From NCBI RefSeq assembly GCF_014201195.1, contig NZ_JACHDS010000001.1:3038001-3102000 (forward strand): a stretch of DNA of 64,000 nt, given 5' to 3'. Numbering within the stretch: position 1 is the stretch's first letter; every line of letters begins with the position of its first letter. The position numbers were made by a program, and so were the translations under genes. This DNA comes from Nocardiopsis mwathae (GTDB lineage Bacteria > Actinomycetota > Actinomycetes > Streptosporangiales > Streptosporangiaceae). A model generated the notes under the pieces. The model worked only from the letters and a program-made list of their open reading frames with translations. It made no database searches and was not told where the DNA came from. Positions 23,805-32,036 of this stretch are shown one piece after another.

Positions 23805-25448
23805 TCACTCGCTCGATCCGGTGCGGATCCGTTCGGGGGAACGGGCGGGGCGCCGGGGATCCGGTTCGTCCCTACTCTGCCCGACCGAGGGGGCCGCCCC
23901 CTCCCGGCCCCCTGGATGGGCGGCGTCGGGGCGCCCTTCCCTGCGGGGCAGCCAGATGAGCATGATGACCAGGCAGACCGCTCCGATGGCCATGGAGCAC
24001 AGGGCGGCCAGGTGCATTCCGGACAGGAACGCGTCCTTGGCCGGGGCTACCAGGGCAGCGCCCTCCTCGCCGAGGCGGCCCACCACGCCCATCGTCCCCT
24101 CGATCGACTCCCCCGCGGTGTGCCGCGCTTCGGCGGACAGCGGCAGGTCGGCCAGGTGCGGATTCATCGTGGCGCGGTAGACGCTGGAGATGAGGGCGCC
24201 GAGCACGGCGACGCCCATGGCCGTGGCGACCTGCCGGACGGTGTTCTGCACGGCCGACGCCGCTCCGGCCTGCTGCGGAGGCACGGCCGCCATGATGGCG
24301 GAGGTCGCGGGTGTCATCACCATCGCCATGCCGCAGCCCTGCAGGAAGAAGGCGACCTCGATGTGCCAGACCGGGGTCTGCAGGCCGAGCGTCGAGTAGA
24401 AGCCCAGCACCCCCACCACCAGCAGGGCGCCGACGCCGCCCACCGCCTTGGGGCCGAACTTGCCCACGAGGTAGGGGCTGAGCGGGGCGAAGATGACCTG
24501 GGCGGCGGCGATGGGCAGGACGAGCAGCCCGGCCTGCAGCGGGGTGAACTCGCGCACGCTCTGCCAGTAGAAGGTGATGAAGAACATCACCCCGGCCATG
24601 GCGAAGAACATCATCATGATGGCCACGACCGCGACGGACAGCTGCGGATTGCGGAACAGGCGGACGTCGAGGGCGGGGTGGTCGGTGCGCGCCTCGTGCA
24701 GCACGAACAGGACCAGGATGGCGGTTCCGGCCAGGATGGACCCGTAGACGTCGGGGTCGGCCAGGGAGCTGCGCTCGCCCGCACCGATGATGCCGTAGAC
24801 GAGCAGCACCAGGCCGGCGATCGACAGCAGCACGCCGACGGGGTCGAGGCGTCCGGGGTGCTCGTTGCGGGACTCGGGGGCGAGGACCACCAGCAGCGCC
24901 ATGCCGAGGATGACGATCGGCACGTTGATCAGGAAGACCGAGCCCCACCAGAAGTGCTGGAGCAGCAGCCCGCCCAGTGGCGGGCCGATACCGAGGCCGA
25001 GGCCGACCGCGCCGGCCCAGATGCCGATGGCCCGGGAGCGCTCCTCGCGCGGGAAGACGTCGGTGATGATGGACAGCGTCTGCGGCATCACGGCCGCGCC
25101 GCCCAGCCCCATCACCACGCGCGCCCAGATGAGCTGGTCGGGCGACTGCGCGTAGGCGGAGGCGAGGGAGCCCAGGCCGAAGACGGCCAGGCCGACGAGC
25201 AGGGTGCGCTTGCGCCCGAGCCGGTCGCCGATGACGCCGCAGGTGAACAGCAGCCCGGCGAAGACGAGCGTGTAGGAGTTGATGGACCAGGCCAACTGAC
25301 TCTGGCTGGCGCCGAGACCCTCGTGCGGGTCGGAGATCACCCGCAGGGCGACGTTCAGGACGGTGTTGTCCAGCACCACCACCATCAGACTGATGACGAG
25401 TACGCCGAGAACGGCCCAGCGGCGCCGGTGCGCCACGGTCGGATCCAC
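23805..25448 (-). CDS. DHA2-type MFS drug efflux transporter
   Basis: A 547-residue, 14-helix drug:proton antiporter of the EmrB/QacA branch. Family marks include LDNTVLNVALRV in helix 1, GDRLGRKR in the first cytoplasmic loop and GLGLGIGPPLGG in helix 5. The GTG start at 25448 follows GGAGG at 5 nt. An extracellular loop near the C-terminus precedes the last helix, and a charged cytoplasmic tail follows. It heads a unit with a TetR gene and is probably repressed through the palindrome upstream. Substrate unknown. Confidence 0.93.
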   Translation of the reverse strand: MDPTVAHRRRWAVLGVLVISLMVVVLDNTVLNVALRVISDPHEGLGASQSQLAWSINSYTLVFAGLLFTCGVIGDRLGRKRTLLVGLAVFGLGSLASAYAQSPDQLIWARVVMGLGGAAVMPQTLSIITDVFPREERSRAIGIWAGAVGLGLGIGPPLGGLLLQHFWWGSVFLINVPIVILGMALLVVLAPESRNEHPGRLDPVGVLLSIAGLVLLVYGIIGAGERSSLADPDVYGSILAGTAILVLFVLHEARTDHPALDVRLFRNPQLSVAVVAIMMMFFAMAGVMFFITFYWQSVREFTPLQAGLLVLPIAAAQVIFAPLSPYLVGKFGPKAVGGVGALLVVGVLGFYSTLGLQTPVWHIEVAFFLQGCGMAMVMTPATSAIMAAVPPQQAGAASAVQNTVRQVATAMGVAVLGALISSVYRATMNPHLADLPLSAEARHTAGESIEGTMGVVGRLGEEGAALVAPAKDAFLSGMHLAALCSMAIGAVCLVIMLIWLPRREGRPDAAHPGGREGAAPSVGQSRDEPDPRRPARSPERIRTGSSE

Positions 25449-25521
25449 GTGACCTCCGAGGAACGGGTGGATGGGAGGGGCTGGCCATGGGCGACCTGGA
25501 GTCGACCCCTTCCATTTCAAT

Positions 25522-25536
25522 ACGAGACGGTCTCGT
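25522..25536. promoter_or_regulatory. TetR operator in the MFS promoter
   Basis: ACGAGAC-G-GTCTCGT is a perfect 15-bp palindrome 74 bp before the MFS start. On the minus strand it lies between TTGCGA and TATTGA, a plausible -35/-10 pair at about 15-bp spacing, so binding would block transcription. The rest of the 308-bp gap to panB holds no gene. Confidence 0.65.
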
Positions 25537-25756
25537 TTCGCAACTGGATTCGTTGTGGCCCCTCCCCCACCCGGCTTCGGGAATATGCCCGCTTCGCCCG
25601 GGATGACATGGGGATACACAATGGTTATGACTCAGCGGAACCGCCGGAAATCCGCCGTGCGATGATGGCCGTACCGGCGGCGCCACGCCGCCGGAACCGT
25701 TACCTACACGTCCGGGGACGCCGTCAGGCGCTTCGAGACACCGGAGGAACGCAGAC

Positions 25757-26599
25757 ATGAGCACAACGACGTCCACAGCCTCCCTGTACGGGGGCGCCAC
25801 CAACCGCCGCGTCACCGTACGCGACATCGCGCGGGCGAAGGAGCGCGGCGAACGCTGGCCGATGCTCACCGCCTACGACGCGCTCACGGCGCGCATCTTC
25901 GACGAGGCCGGCATCCCCGTCCTCCTGGTCGGCGACTCAGCCGCCAACGTCGTCTACGGGTACGACACCACCGTCCCGGTCACCGTCGACGAGCTGCTGC
26001 CGCTCACCGCGTCGGTCGCCCGGGCCACCAAGCGGGCGATGATCGTCGGCGACCTCCCCTTCGGCTCCTACCAGGGCTCGCCGGAGCAGGCGCTGGCCAC
26101 CGCCGCGCGCTTCATGAAGGAGGGCGGCGCCCAGGCCGTCAAGCTGGAGGGCGGCCGCAGGGTGGCCCGCCAGGTCGAGACGCTGGTCGCGGCGGGCATC
26201 CCGGTGATGGGCCACATCGGGCTCACCCCGCAGTCGGTCAACACCCTGGGCGGCTACCGCGTCCAGGGGCGCGGCGAGGCCGGGGCCGACCTGCTGGCCG
26301 ACGCCAAGGAGCTGGAGCACGCCGGCGCCTTCGCCGTCGTGCTGGAGTGCGTGCCGACCGACCTGGCCGCGACCATCACCGAGCAGCTGTCGATCCCCAC
26401 GGTCGGCATCGGCGCCGGCCCGGTGACCGACGCCCAGGTGCTGGTCTGGCAGGACATGGCCGGGCTCAGCCCGAACGTGGCCAAGTTCGTCAAGACCTTC
26501 GCCGACCTGAACACGACCCTCAGCGAGGCGACCAAGAGCTTCGCCGAGGAGGTCGTCGCCGGCACGTTTCCGGACAAGGAGCACTCCTACTCCTCCTGA
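25757..26599 (+). CDS. panB: 3-methyl-2-oxobutanoate hydroxymethyltransferase
   Basis: A 280-residue PanB, which transfers a hydroxymethyl group from 5,10-methylene-tetrahydrofolate to alpha-ketoisovalerate to make ketopantoate, the first step of pantothenate and CoA synthesis. Family motifs are plain: [60 protein letters not shown] and the catalytic Glu region VLECVP. Mg ligands come from GDSA and GDLPF. The ATG follows GAGGAA at 7 nt. No other pan genes are near. It ends before a terminator at 26638-26668. Confidence 0.96.
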   Translation: MSTTTSTASLYGGATNRRVTVRDIARAKERGERWPMLTAYDALTARIFDEAGIPVLLVGDSAANVVYGYDTTVPVTVDELLPLTASVARATKRAMIVGDLPFGSYQGSPEQALATAARFMKEGGAQAVKLEGGRRVARQVETLVAAGIPVMGHIGLTPQSVNTLGGYRVQGRGEAGADLLADAKELEHAGAFAVVLECVPTDLAATITEQLSIPTVGIGAGPVTDAQVLVWQDMAGLSPNVAKFVKTFADLNTTLSEATKSFAEEVVAGTFPDKEHSYSS

Positions 26600-26637
26600 C
26601 TTCCCCTGACCACTCCGGGGAATGCGGTGTCACACAT

Positions 26638-26668
26638 CCGCCCGGGTCGGCCCGACCGGCCCGGGCGG
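26638..26668. terminator. Terminator after panB
   Basis: 9-bp arms CCGCCCGGG / CCCGGGCGG, with inner GTCGG/CCGAC pairing, 38 bp past the panB stop. A weaker TTCCCC/GGGGAA repeat lies between. Confidence 0.65.
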
Positions 26669-26726
26669 TCACGTATCCGCACGCCACCGGTCGTGTGACT
26701 CTCACCCCCGAACAGGAAACCGAACG

Positions 26727-26740
26727 CTACTCGGTAGTAG
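26727..26740. promoter_or_regulatory. Small palindrome upstream of the LLM oxidoreductase gene
   Basis: CTACT-CGGT-AGTAG lies 39 bp before the start codon; TAGAGT at its right edge could be a -10 box. The arms are short, so chance is possible. Confidence 0.35.
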
Positions 26741-26778
26741 AGTTCGTCACACCAGGAGGTCCGACCAACGGAGGCACG

Positions 26779-27816
26779 ATGCGCATCTCCATGCCACTGC
26801 AGTACGCCGGTGAACCGAAACCCGCCGTCGACCAGGTCGTCGAGCTCGAAAAGGCCGGGCTGGACACCGTGTGGGTGGCCGAGGTCTACGGGTACGACAG
26901 CCCCACCCTGATGGGGTACATCGCGGCGCGCACCGAGCGCGTCGACATCGGGTCGGCCATCCTCCCGCTGTACTCCCGCACGCCCTCCCTCATCGCGCAG
27001 ACGGCGGCCGGGCTCGACTACCTGTCCGACGGGCGCGCCATCCTCGGCCTGGGCGCCAGCGGCCCGCAGGTCATCGAGGGCTGGCACGGCGTCCCCTACA
27101 CCAAGCCGCTCGCCCGCACCCGCGAGGTCGTGGAGATCTGCCGCAAGGTGTGGGCGCGCGAGGAGCGCCTCACCCACGACGGCAAGGTGTTCACCCTGCC
27201 GCTCCCGCCCGACCAGGGCACCGGGCTCGGCAAGCCGCTCAAGATGATCAACCACCCGGTGCGCAGCTCCGTGCCGATCTACGTGGCCGCGCTCGGCGAG
27301 AAGAACGTGCAGATGACCGCCGAGATCGCCGAGGGGTGGCTGCCGCACCTGTTCATCCCGGAGAAGGCGAACGAGATCTGGGGCGAGGCGATCGCGGCGG
27401 GCAAGGCGAAGCGCGCTCCCGAGCTCGGCGAACTGGAGATCTCCGCCGGCGGCCTGCTCGCCATCGGCGAGGACGAGGAGACCCGCAAGCTCGCCGACTT
27501 CACCCGCCCGATGATCGCCCTCTACGTCGGCGGCATGGGCGCCAAGGGCAAGAACTTCTACAACTCGCTGGCCCGCCGCTACGGCTATGAGGAGGCGGCC
27601 GAGAAGATCCAGGACCTCTACCTCGACGGCAAGAAGGACGAGGCCGCGGCCGCCGTCCCGGACGAGATGGTCGAGCTCACCAACCTCTGCGGCCCCGAAT
27701 CCCACGTCCGCGAACGCGTCGAGGCCTTCCGCGCCGCCGGTGTCACCCAGCTCAACGTCACCCCGGTCGGCAGCGACCCGGTCAAGCTCATCGAGAAGCT
27801 GAAGAGCTGGCTCTAG
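26779..27816 (+). CDS. LLM-class F420-dependent oxidoreductase
   Basis: A 345-residue luciferase-like TIM-barrel enzyme starting MRISMPLQYAGEPKPAVDQV, with ATG preceded by GGAGG at 5 nt. Features of the F420-dependent MSMEG_2256-like branch include VWVAEVYGYDSPTLMGYIAA, DIGSAILPLYSRTPSLIAQT, LGLGASGPQVIEGWHG and the C-terminal CGPESHVRERVEAFRAAGVT. Such enzymes move hydride between reduced F420 and an organic substrate; the substrate is unknown. An F420:NADPH oxidoreductase about 1.2 kb away (28956-29642) could supply the cofactor. A strong terminator follows. Confidence 0.92.
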   Translation: MRISMPLQYAGEPKPAVDQVVELEKAGLDTVWVAEVYGYDSPTLMGYIAARTERVDIGSAILPLYSRTPSLIAQTAAGLDYLSDGRAILGLGASGPQVIEGWHGVPYTKPLARTREVVEICRKVWAREERLTHDGKVFTLPLPPDQGTGLGKPLKMINHPVRSSVPIYVAALGEKNVQMTAEIAEGWLPHLFIPEKANEIWGEAIAAGKAKRAPELGELEISAGGLLAIGEDEETRKLADFTRPMIALYVGGMGAKGKNFYNSLARRYGYEEAAEKIQDLYLDGKKDEAAAAVPDEMVELTNLCGPESHVRERVEAFRAAGVTQLNVTPVGSDPVKLIEKLKSWL

Positions 27817-28144
27817 GGGACCGCAGTGCCGAAGCAGGGGTCAGGGACGGGTTCGTTCCTGACCCCTGTGCGTTCGGAGCGCCGTGTGCCGCGGCCTCGC
27901 CTCCGTCCGGTCCCGGCTCTCGCGCGGCCTCCTCTGCGGAGGTCGACCGGTCTCCACCGGCGCGGACATACGCCGGACGCTGTCCGGCGATGCGGCCCTC
28001 CTCCCGATCGACGAGCTCCTCGTGGGCGTGGAGCAGGTCGATCGGGACGATGGCGGCGACAGGCTCGCTCGTCCGATCGCACGTGATGTAGGTGAGCTCG
28101 TCGTGGGCGGCTCCGAAGGGAAACGCGGCGGGCTCCGTGCTCAT
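27788..28144 (-). CDS. Orphan Phd-like antitoxin or remnant
   Basis: A 118-residue frame starting MSTEPAAFPFG. Residues 16-44 (ELTYITCDRTSEPVAAIVPI, then DLLHAHEEL) match the DNA-binding part of Phd/YefM antitoxins. Residues about 55-75 keep an acidic STSAEEAARE element. The remaining tail is low-complexity, runs through the terminator hairpin at 27835-27868 and overlaps the 3' end of the convergent LLM gene by 29 bases, as if the original stop had been lost. No toxin gene is adjacent on either side. It may be a lone regulator, a cross-acting antitoxin or decay. Confidence 0.45.
   Translation of the reverse strand: MSTEPAAFPFGAAHDELTYITCDRTSEPVAAIVPIDLLHAHEELVDREEGRIAGQRPAYVRAGGDRSTSAEEAAREPGPDGGEAAAHGAPNAQGSGTNPSLTPASALRSPRASSSASR
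27835..27868. terminator. Terminator after the LLM oxidoreductase gene
   Basis: 13-bp arms with one G-U pair (CAGGGGTCAGGGA / TTCCTGACCCCTG) and an 8-nt loop, 18 bp past the stop codon. Confidence 0.8.
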
Positions 28145-28173
28145 GCGAGCGACGCTAGCGGAGGAGCAGCTGC

Positions 28174-28959
28174 TCAGTCCGGACTTTCGGTCTTCGAGAT
28201 CGCGTGGCCGATGACCTCGCGGGCTTCGGCGAGTGAGGGGCCGTACCAGGTCAGGTGGCGGCCGCTGACGAGGGCCGCGGGGAGGTCGGGGAAGGACTCG
28301 GGGCCGTCGGCGGGGCCGAACGGGTAGGGCTCGTCCGGGAGGACGACCAGGTCGGCGGCGATCGCGTTGAGCTCGTCGAGGGGGACCCTGGGGTAGCGCT
28401 CGGCGGCATCGGCGTAGGCGTTGGCGATGCCGATCCGGGCCAGCAGGTCCCCGGCGAAGGTGTCTGGACCGAGGACCATCCAGGGGCGGCGCCAGATCGG
28501 GACGATCGCCCGCCGCAGGGGCGCGGGCGGCGCGCCGAGGCGGTCGGACCAGGCGTCGCGGGCCTCGGTCAGCCAGGCCGGTCGGGCCTGGCCGCAGGCC
28601 GACAGCATCCGCTCCAGGCTCTCCAGGGCCTCCGGCAGGGTGCGGATGACCGTCACCCACACCGGGGTTCCGGCTGCGCGCAGCGCGTCCAGGTCGGCCG
28701 GGCGGTTCTCCTCGAAATTGGCCAGCACCAGGTCGGGGCGGAGTTCGACGACCCGGTCGACGTGGGGGTTCTTGGTCCCCCGCACGCGCACCACGTCCAG
28801 GTCGGCGGGGTGGGTGCACCAGTCGGTCGCGCCGACGAGGAGATCGGGGGCCGTGCGCGCGACCGCTTCGGTCAGCGACGGCACCAGCGACACGACGCGG
28901 CGCACCGGGGCGGGGACGGGGACCGCCGCCCCGGTGTCGTCGATCACGTGGGAGCTCAC
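28174..28959 (-). CDS. BtuF/TroA-like helical-backbone receptor domain protein
   Basis: A 261-residue protein of the periplasmic-binding 'helical backbone' fold, as in cobalamin-binding BtuF and siderophore-binding proteins. It has VRRVVSLVPSLTEAVA at the start, VGATDWCTHP, RPDLVLANFEENRPADLDAL and a long connecting helix. It lacks a signal peptide or lipobox, so it is probably cytoplasmic, unlike transport receptors. It starts inside the stop of the F420:NADPH oxidoreductase gene (ATGA) and must be co-expressed with it. No transporter genes are close. The ligand is unknown; cobalamin is suggested only by fold similarity. Confidence 0.75.
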   Translation of the reverse strand: MSSHVIDDTGAAVPVPAPVRRVVSLVPSLTEAVARTAPDLLVGATDWCTHPADLDVVRVRGTKNPHVDRVVELRPDLVLANFEENRPADLDALRAAGTPVWVTVIRTLPEALESLERMLSACGQARPAWLTEARDAWSDRLGAPPAPLRRAIVPIWRRPWMVLGPDTFAGDLLARIGIANAYADAAERYPRVPLDELNAIAADLVVLPDEPYPFGPADGPESFPDLPAALVSGRHLTWYGPSLAEAREVIGHAISKTESPD

Positions 28960-29642
28960 ACGTCCGTGATGCGCAGGCCCGCGTGGGCCTTGTAGCGGCG
29001 GTTGACCGCGATCAGGTTGGCGGTGAACGCCTCGACCTGGTGGGCGTTGCGCAGGCGGCCACCGTAGATGCCGCGGACGCCCGGGATGCGGCTCGCCAGG
29101 GCGCGGACGATGTCGGTGGCCTCGCGGTCGTCGCCGAGCACCAGCACGTCGAGGTCGACCTTGTCGACCTCCGGGTCGAGCAGGGTGACGGCGGAGACGT
29201 GGTGGAACGCGCCGACGACGCGGCTGCGCGGGAGGACGGCCTCGGCCTGCTGGGCGGCGCTGCCCTCCTCGACGACCAGGGCGTAGGGGCCCTTCTTGTC
29301 GAAACCCAGCGGGTTGACGCAGTCGACGACGATCTTGTCGGCCAGCCGGTCGGCGAGGGCCTCCAGCAGCTCCTTGTGGCCGTCCCAGGGCACGGCGACG
29401 ATGACGACGTCGCCCTGCTCCGCGGCCGTGGCGTTGTCCGCCCCGCGCACGCCGAGGCCGGCGCCCAGGCTCTCGGCCGCGGTCTGCGCCCGCTCCGCGC
29501 TGCGCGAGCCGATGACGACGTCGTGGCCGGCCAGCGCGAAGCGCCGGGCCAGGCCGCGCCCCTGGTCACCGGTGCCGCCCAGCACCGCGACCGACAGGCC
29601 GCCGACGTCCGGGAGGTCGTGTGGGTTCTTCTGTTCTGCCAT
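28956..29642 (-). CDS. npdG: NADPH:F420 oxidoreductase
   Basis: A 228-residue Rossmann enzyme. The dinucleotide loop is VAVLGGTGDQGRGLARRFAL (residues about 17-36), followed by the NADP-binding VIGSRSAERA. Later motifs VIVAVPWDGHKELLEAL, IVVDCVNPLGFDKKGPYA and VVGAFHHVSAVTLLDPEVDK match F420-dependent NADP reductases. It moves hydride between F420H2 and NADP+. The ATG at 29642 fits family length; further upstream codons overlap the divergent FadR gene region. It is co-transcribed with the receptor-like gene by a 4-bp overlap. Confidence 0.92.
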   Translation of the reverse strand: MAEQKNPHDLPDVGGLSVAVLGGTGDQGRGLARRFALAGHDVVIGSRSAERAQTAAESLGAGLGVRGADNATAAEQGDVVIVAVPWDGHKELLEALADRLADKIVVDCVNPLGFDKKGPYALVVEEGSAAQQAEAVLPRSRVVGAFHHVSAVTLLDPEVDKVDLDVLVLGDDREATDIVRALASRIPGVRGIYGGRLRNAHQVEAFTANLIAVNRRYKAHAGLRITDV

Positions 29643-29743
29643 GGGTCGATCATTCCACGCGCGCGGGCGGCGGGGACGGGCGGGGAGTGCCCAATAGAGT
29701 GGTGTCGTTCGCGGCATCGACGAGGGTGAGTACGGAGATCGAG

Positions 29744-30502
29744 GTGAGCGTGTCCGAGCCGGAGGCCGGGTCCGCCGGTGGGTTCGGGGAACCGGCGGCC
29801 GACGCCGTATTCCGGCCGGTGCGCTCCGGAAACGCGTTCGAGGAGACCGTGGAGCGCCTGCTGTCCGCGATCAAGCTGGGGGTCGTGGCGCAGGGCGAGC
29901 GGTTCCCGCCCGAGCGCGAGCTCGCGAGTCGGCTGGGCATCAGCCGGATCACGCTGCGCGAGGCCATCCGCGCGCTGCAGGAATCCGGGTACGCGGAGTC
30001 GAGGCGGGGCCGGTTCGGCGGCACGTTCGTCACCTACGTCCCGCCGCCGCCGAGCCGGGCCGAGGCGCAGCGGCTGCTCGCCCGGATGGACGGCTCCCTG
30101 GACGACCTGTTCGTGTTCCGCGAGGCGCTGGAGGTGGGCGCCGCGGTCCGGCTGGCCGCGGCCGGGCTCACCGCCGGCCAGGAGGAGCTGCTGCTGGCCC
30201 GCCTCGCCGCGGTGGACCGCGCCTCGACCGACGACTACCGCCGCTGCGACACGGTGTTCCACCTGACGCTGGCCGAGCTGACCGGGTCCCCGTCGCTGTC
30301 CTCGGCGCTGGCCGACACCCGGATGCGGATCAACGACCTGCTCAACGCCATGCCGATCCTGTCGAAGAACCTGGAGCACGCCAGCCGCCAGCACCGGGCC
30401 GTCGTCGAGGCGATCCGGCGCCGCGACCCCGACGGGGCGCGGCGTGCCGTCGTGGAGCACCTCGACGGCACGGCCGCGCTGCTGCGCGCCTTCCTGGGGT
30501 AG
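29744..30502 (+). CDS. GntR-family regulator, FadR type
   Basis: About 252 residues. The winged helix (residues about 28-92: FEETVERLLSAIKLGVVAQG, ELASRLGISRITLREAIRAL, GYAESRRGRFGGTFV) is followed by an all-helical FCD domain. FCD metal-ligand positions are suggested by FREALEVGAAVRLAA, CDTVFHLTLAEL and HRAVVEAIRRRD. Several GTG starts are possible (29726, 29744, 29750); 29744 has GGAG at 6 nt. It diverges from npdG. In Streptomyces, FadR-type proteins control amine and glutamylamine genes, so a link to the ethanolamine cluster 10 kb away is conceivable but unproven. Confidence 0.85.
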   Translation: MSVSEPEAGSAGGFGEPAADAVFRPVRSGNAFEETVERLLSAIKLGVVAQGERFPPERELASRLGISRITLREAIRALQESGYAESRRGRFGGTFVTYVPPPPSRAEAQRLLARMDGSLDDLFVFREALEVGAAVRLAAAGLTAGQEELLLARLAAVDRASTDDYRRCDTVFHLTLAELTGSPSLSSALADTRMRINDLLNAMPILSKNLEHASRQHRAVVEAIRRRDPDGARRAVVEHLDGTAALLRAFLG

Positions 30503-30538
30503 GCCGAGGCGAGTGGAGGTCGAGAAGGAGGGGCCGGT

Positions 30539-30898
30539 TCAGGCGAGGCCGAGGTCGCGCATCTCGCGCCGCTCCCGGGCCACCCGGGCCAGGGCCGAGA
30601 CGGTGCGGCCGTCCGCGTGGCCGTCGGCGCGCAGCCCGGAGGCGCGCTGGAACGCGACCAGTGCCGGGCGCCGCTCGTCGGGGAGCGCGGCCGCGTCGAG
30701 GTACCCCGCTTCGATGAGCAGCGACCGCACCTCCTGCGGGTCGGCCTCGGGCAGCACCAGCTCTGCGGCGAACAGCGAGCCGATGACCCCGCGGGCGATG
30801 TGGAACAGGCGCCGTGCGCCGACGGGGCCGTCGTCCGACGTGCCCGGCACGTCGACGCACTGCCATGCACCGTTGCGGTGCGTAGAGATCGTCACCAT
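30539..30898 (-). CDS. Protein with a peptidoglycan-binding-like C-terminal motif
   Basis: A 119-residue protein starting MVTISTHRNGAWQCVDVPGT. Its C-terminal half (PALVAFQRASGLRADGHADG, RTVSALARV) has the pattern of PGBD-type repeats (FQ--GL-ADG--G--T--AL). It has no signal peptide, so the domain may do something other than bind cell wall. The ATG at 30898 follows AGGTGG at 8 nt; a GTG at 30907 is possible. It is convergent with the FadR gene, 36 bp apart. Function unknown. Confidence 0.6.
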   Translation of the reverse strand: MVTISTHRNGAWQCVDVPGTSDDGPVGARRLFHIARGVIGSLFAAELVLPEADPQEVRSLLIEAGYLDAAALPDERRPALVAFQRASGLRADGHADGRTVSALARVARERREMRDLGLA

Positions 30899-31045
30899 GT
30901 CGACCACCTACTCCCCTTCACCTCGCTGTCCGGTCCTTCTCCCTTCCGAGTATGGGCAGCCGACCGTTAGCGCACATCATCCGCACGGTTAGAGTCCGGA
31001 TAGGCCGAAAGTAGGTGGCCGTTCCCTCGCGTGAGGCGATCGGCC

Positions 31046-31079
31046 GTCCCGGACCCGGCCGATCGGCCGGGTCCGGGAC
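31046..31079. terminator. Perfect 34-bp palindromic terminator of the peptidase operon
   Basis: GTCCCGGACCCGGCCGA followed directly by its exact complement, 27 bp past the minus-strand stop at 31107. Confidence 0.8.
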
Positions 31080-31106
31080 GCCGCGGCGCCCCGGATCCCC
31101 TGCGGT

Positions 31107-32036
31107 TCAGGCGAGCGCGGGCTCGTCCAGGCGCAGCGTGCGGGCGTCGGCATCGAGGGTCGCGGTGACCCCCAGGGGAACGGTGAGCTGACCGGGCAGG
31201 TGACCGAACCCGAACCCGCCGACCACCGGGACCCCCAGCGGGGCGAGTCGGTCCAGCATCAGCGCGCGGATCTGCTCGGGCCCGGGGTCGCAGTCGGTCC
31301 AGGACCCGAGGACCACTCCGGCGACCCCGCGCAGCCAACCGGTGCGCAGCAGCTGCGTGAGCATCCGGTCGATCCGGGAGATGTCCTCCTGGACGTCCTC
31401 CAGCAGCAGGATGCCGCCCGCGGCCGACGACCGGCTGCGGGGCGTGCCCAGCCCGCCGCAGAGCAGGCTGAGGTTCCCGCCGATGAGGACGCCGTGCGCG
31501 GTGCCGCCCACCAGCGTTTCGGCCGCGGGTGGGGCCAGGGTGCGCCGCGTCTCCGGCTCGAACAGGGTCGCCCGCAGTTCGGACTGGGCCACCTCGTCGT
31601 CGACGAAGTACTGGGTCGCGATGACCGGCCCGTGCAGGGTGGCCACGCCCAGCTCCAGCGCGAACGCCTCGTGCAGGGCGGTGATGTCGCTGAACCCGAC
31701 GAGGACCTTGGCGGGGCCGCGCCGCAGCGCGTCGAAGTCCAGCAGGTCCAGGATGCGGTGCGCGCCGTCGCCGCCGCGGGCGCACAGCACCGCGGCGGTG
31801 CCGGGGTCCGTCCAGGCCTCCTGCAGGTCGGCGGCGCGGTCGGCGTCGTCTCCGGCCAGGTAGGGCAGGGTGGGGTGGCGTTCGCGCACGTGCGCCCCGC
31901 AGACCACGTCCAGGCCCCACCCCCGCACCGTGTCCAGGGCGGCGTCGAGCCGGTCGGCGGTGACCGGGCCGCAGGGGGCGACGACCGACACCCGGTCGCC
32001 GGGCCGCAGCCGCGGCGGGCGGACGGCGGGGGTCAT
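31107..32036 (-). CDS. LD-carboxypeptidase (peptidase S66)
   Basis: A 309-residue S66 peptidase related to LdcA and microcin-immunity MccF. It has the opening RLRPGDRVSVVAPCGPV, the dinucleotide-like ARGGDGAHRILDLLDF, the nucleophile Ser in LVGFSDITALH and the C-terminal Glu/His region (LLLEDVQEDISRIDRML, GFGFGHLPGQLTVPLG). LdcA-type enzymes cut L,D bonds in murein tetrapeptides in the cytoplasm; MccF-type enzymes detoxify peptidyl nucleotides. It starts inside the stop of the S9 peptidase gene (ATGA), the last gene of a four-peptidase operon, so cell-wall peptide recycling is the favoured role. Confidence 0.9.
   Translation of the reverse strand: MTPAVRPPRLRPGDRVSVVAPCGPVTADRLDAALDTVRGWGLDVVCGAHVRERHPTLPYLAGDDADRAADLQEAWTDPGTAAVLCARGGDGAHRILDLLDFDALRRGPAKVLVGFSDITALHEAFALELGVATLHGPVIATQYFVDDEVAQSELRATLFEPETRRTLAPPAAETLVGGTAHGVLIGGNLSLLCGGLGTPRSRSSAAGGILLLEDVQEDISRIDRMLTQLLRTGWLRGVAGVVLGSWTDCDPGPEQIRALMLDRLAPLGVPVVGGFGFGHLPGQLTVPLGVTATLDADARTLRLDEPALA

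Noticed and set aside
28100-28959. Cobalamin riboswitch near the BtuF-like gene
   Set aside because: The gene starts inside the preceding stop codon, leaving no leader; no B12-box-like sequence was recognised.
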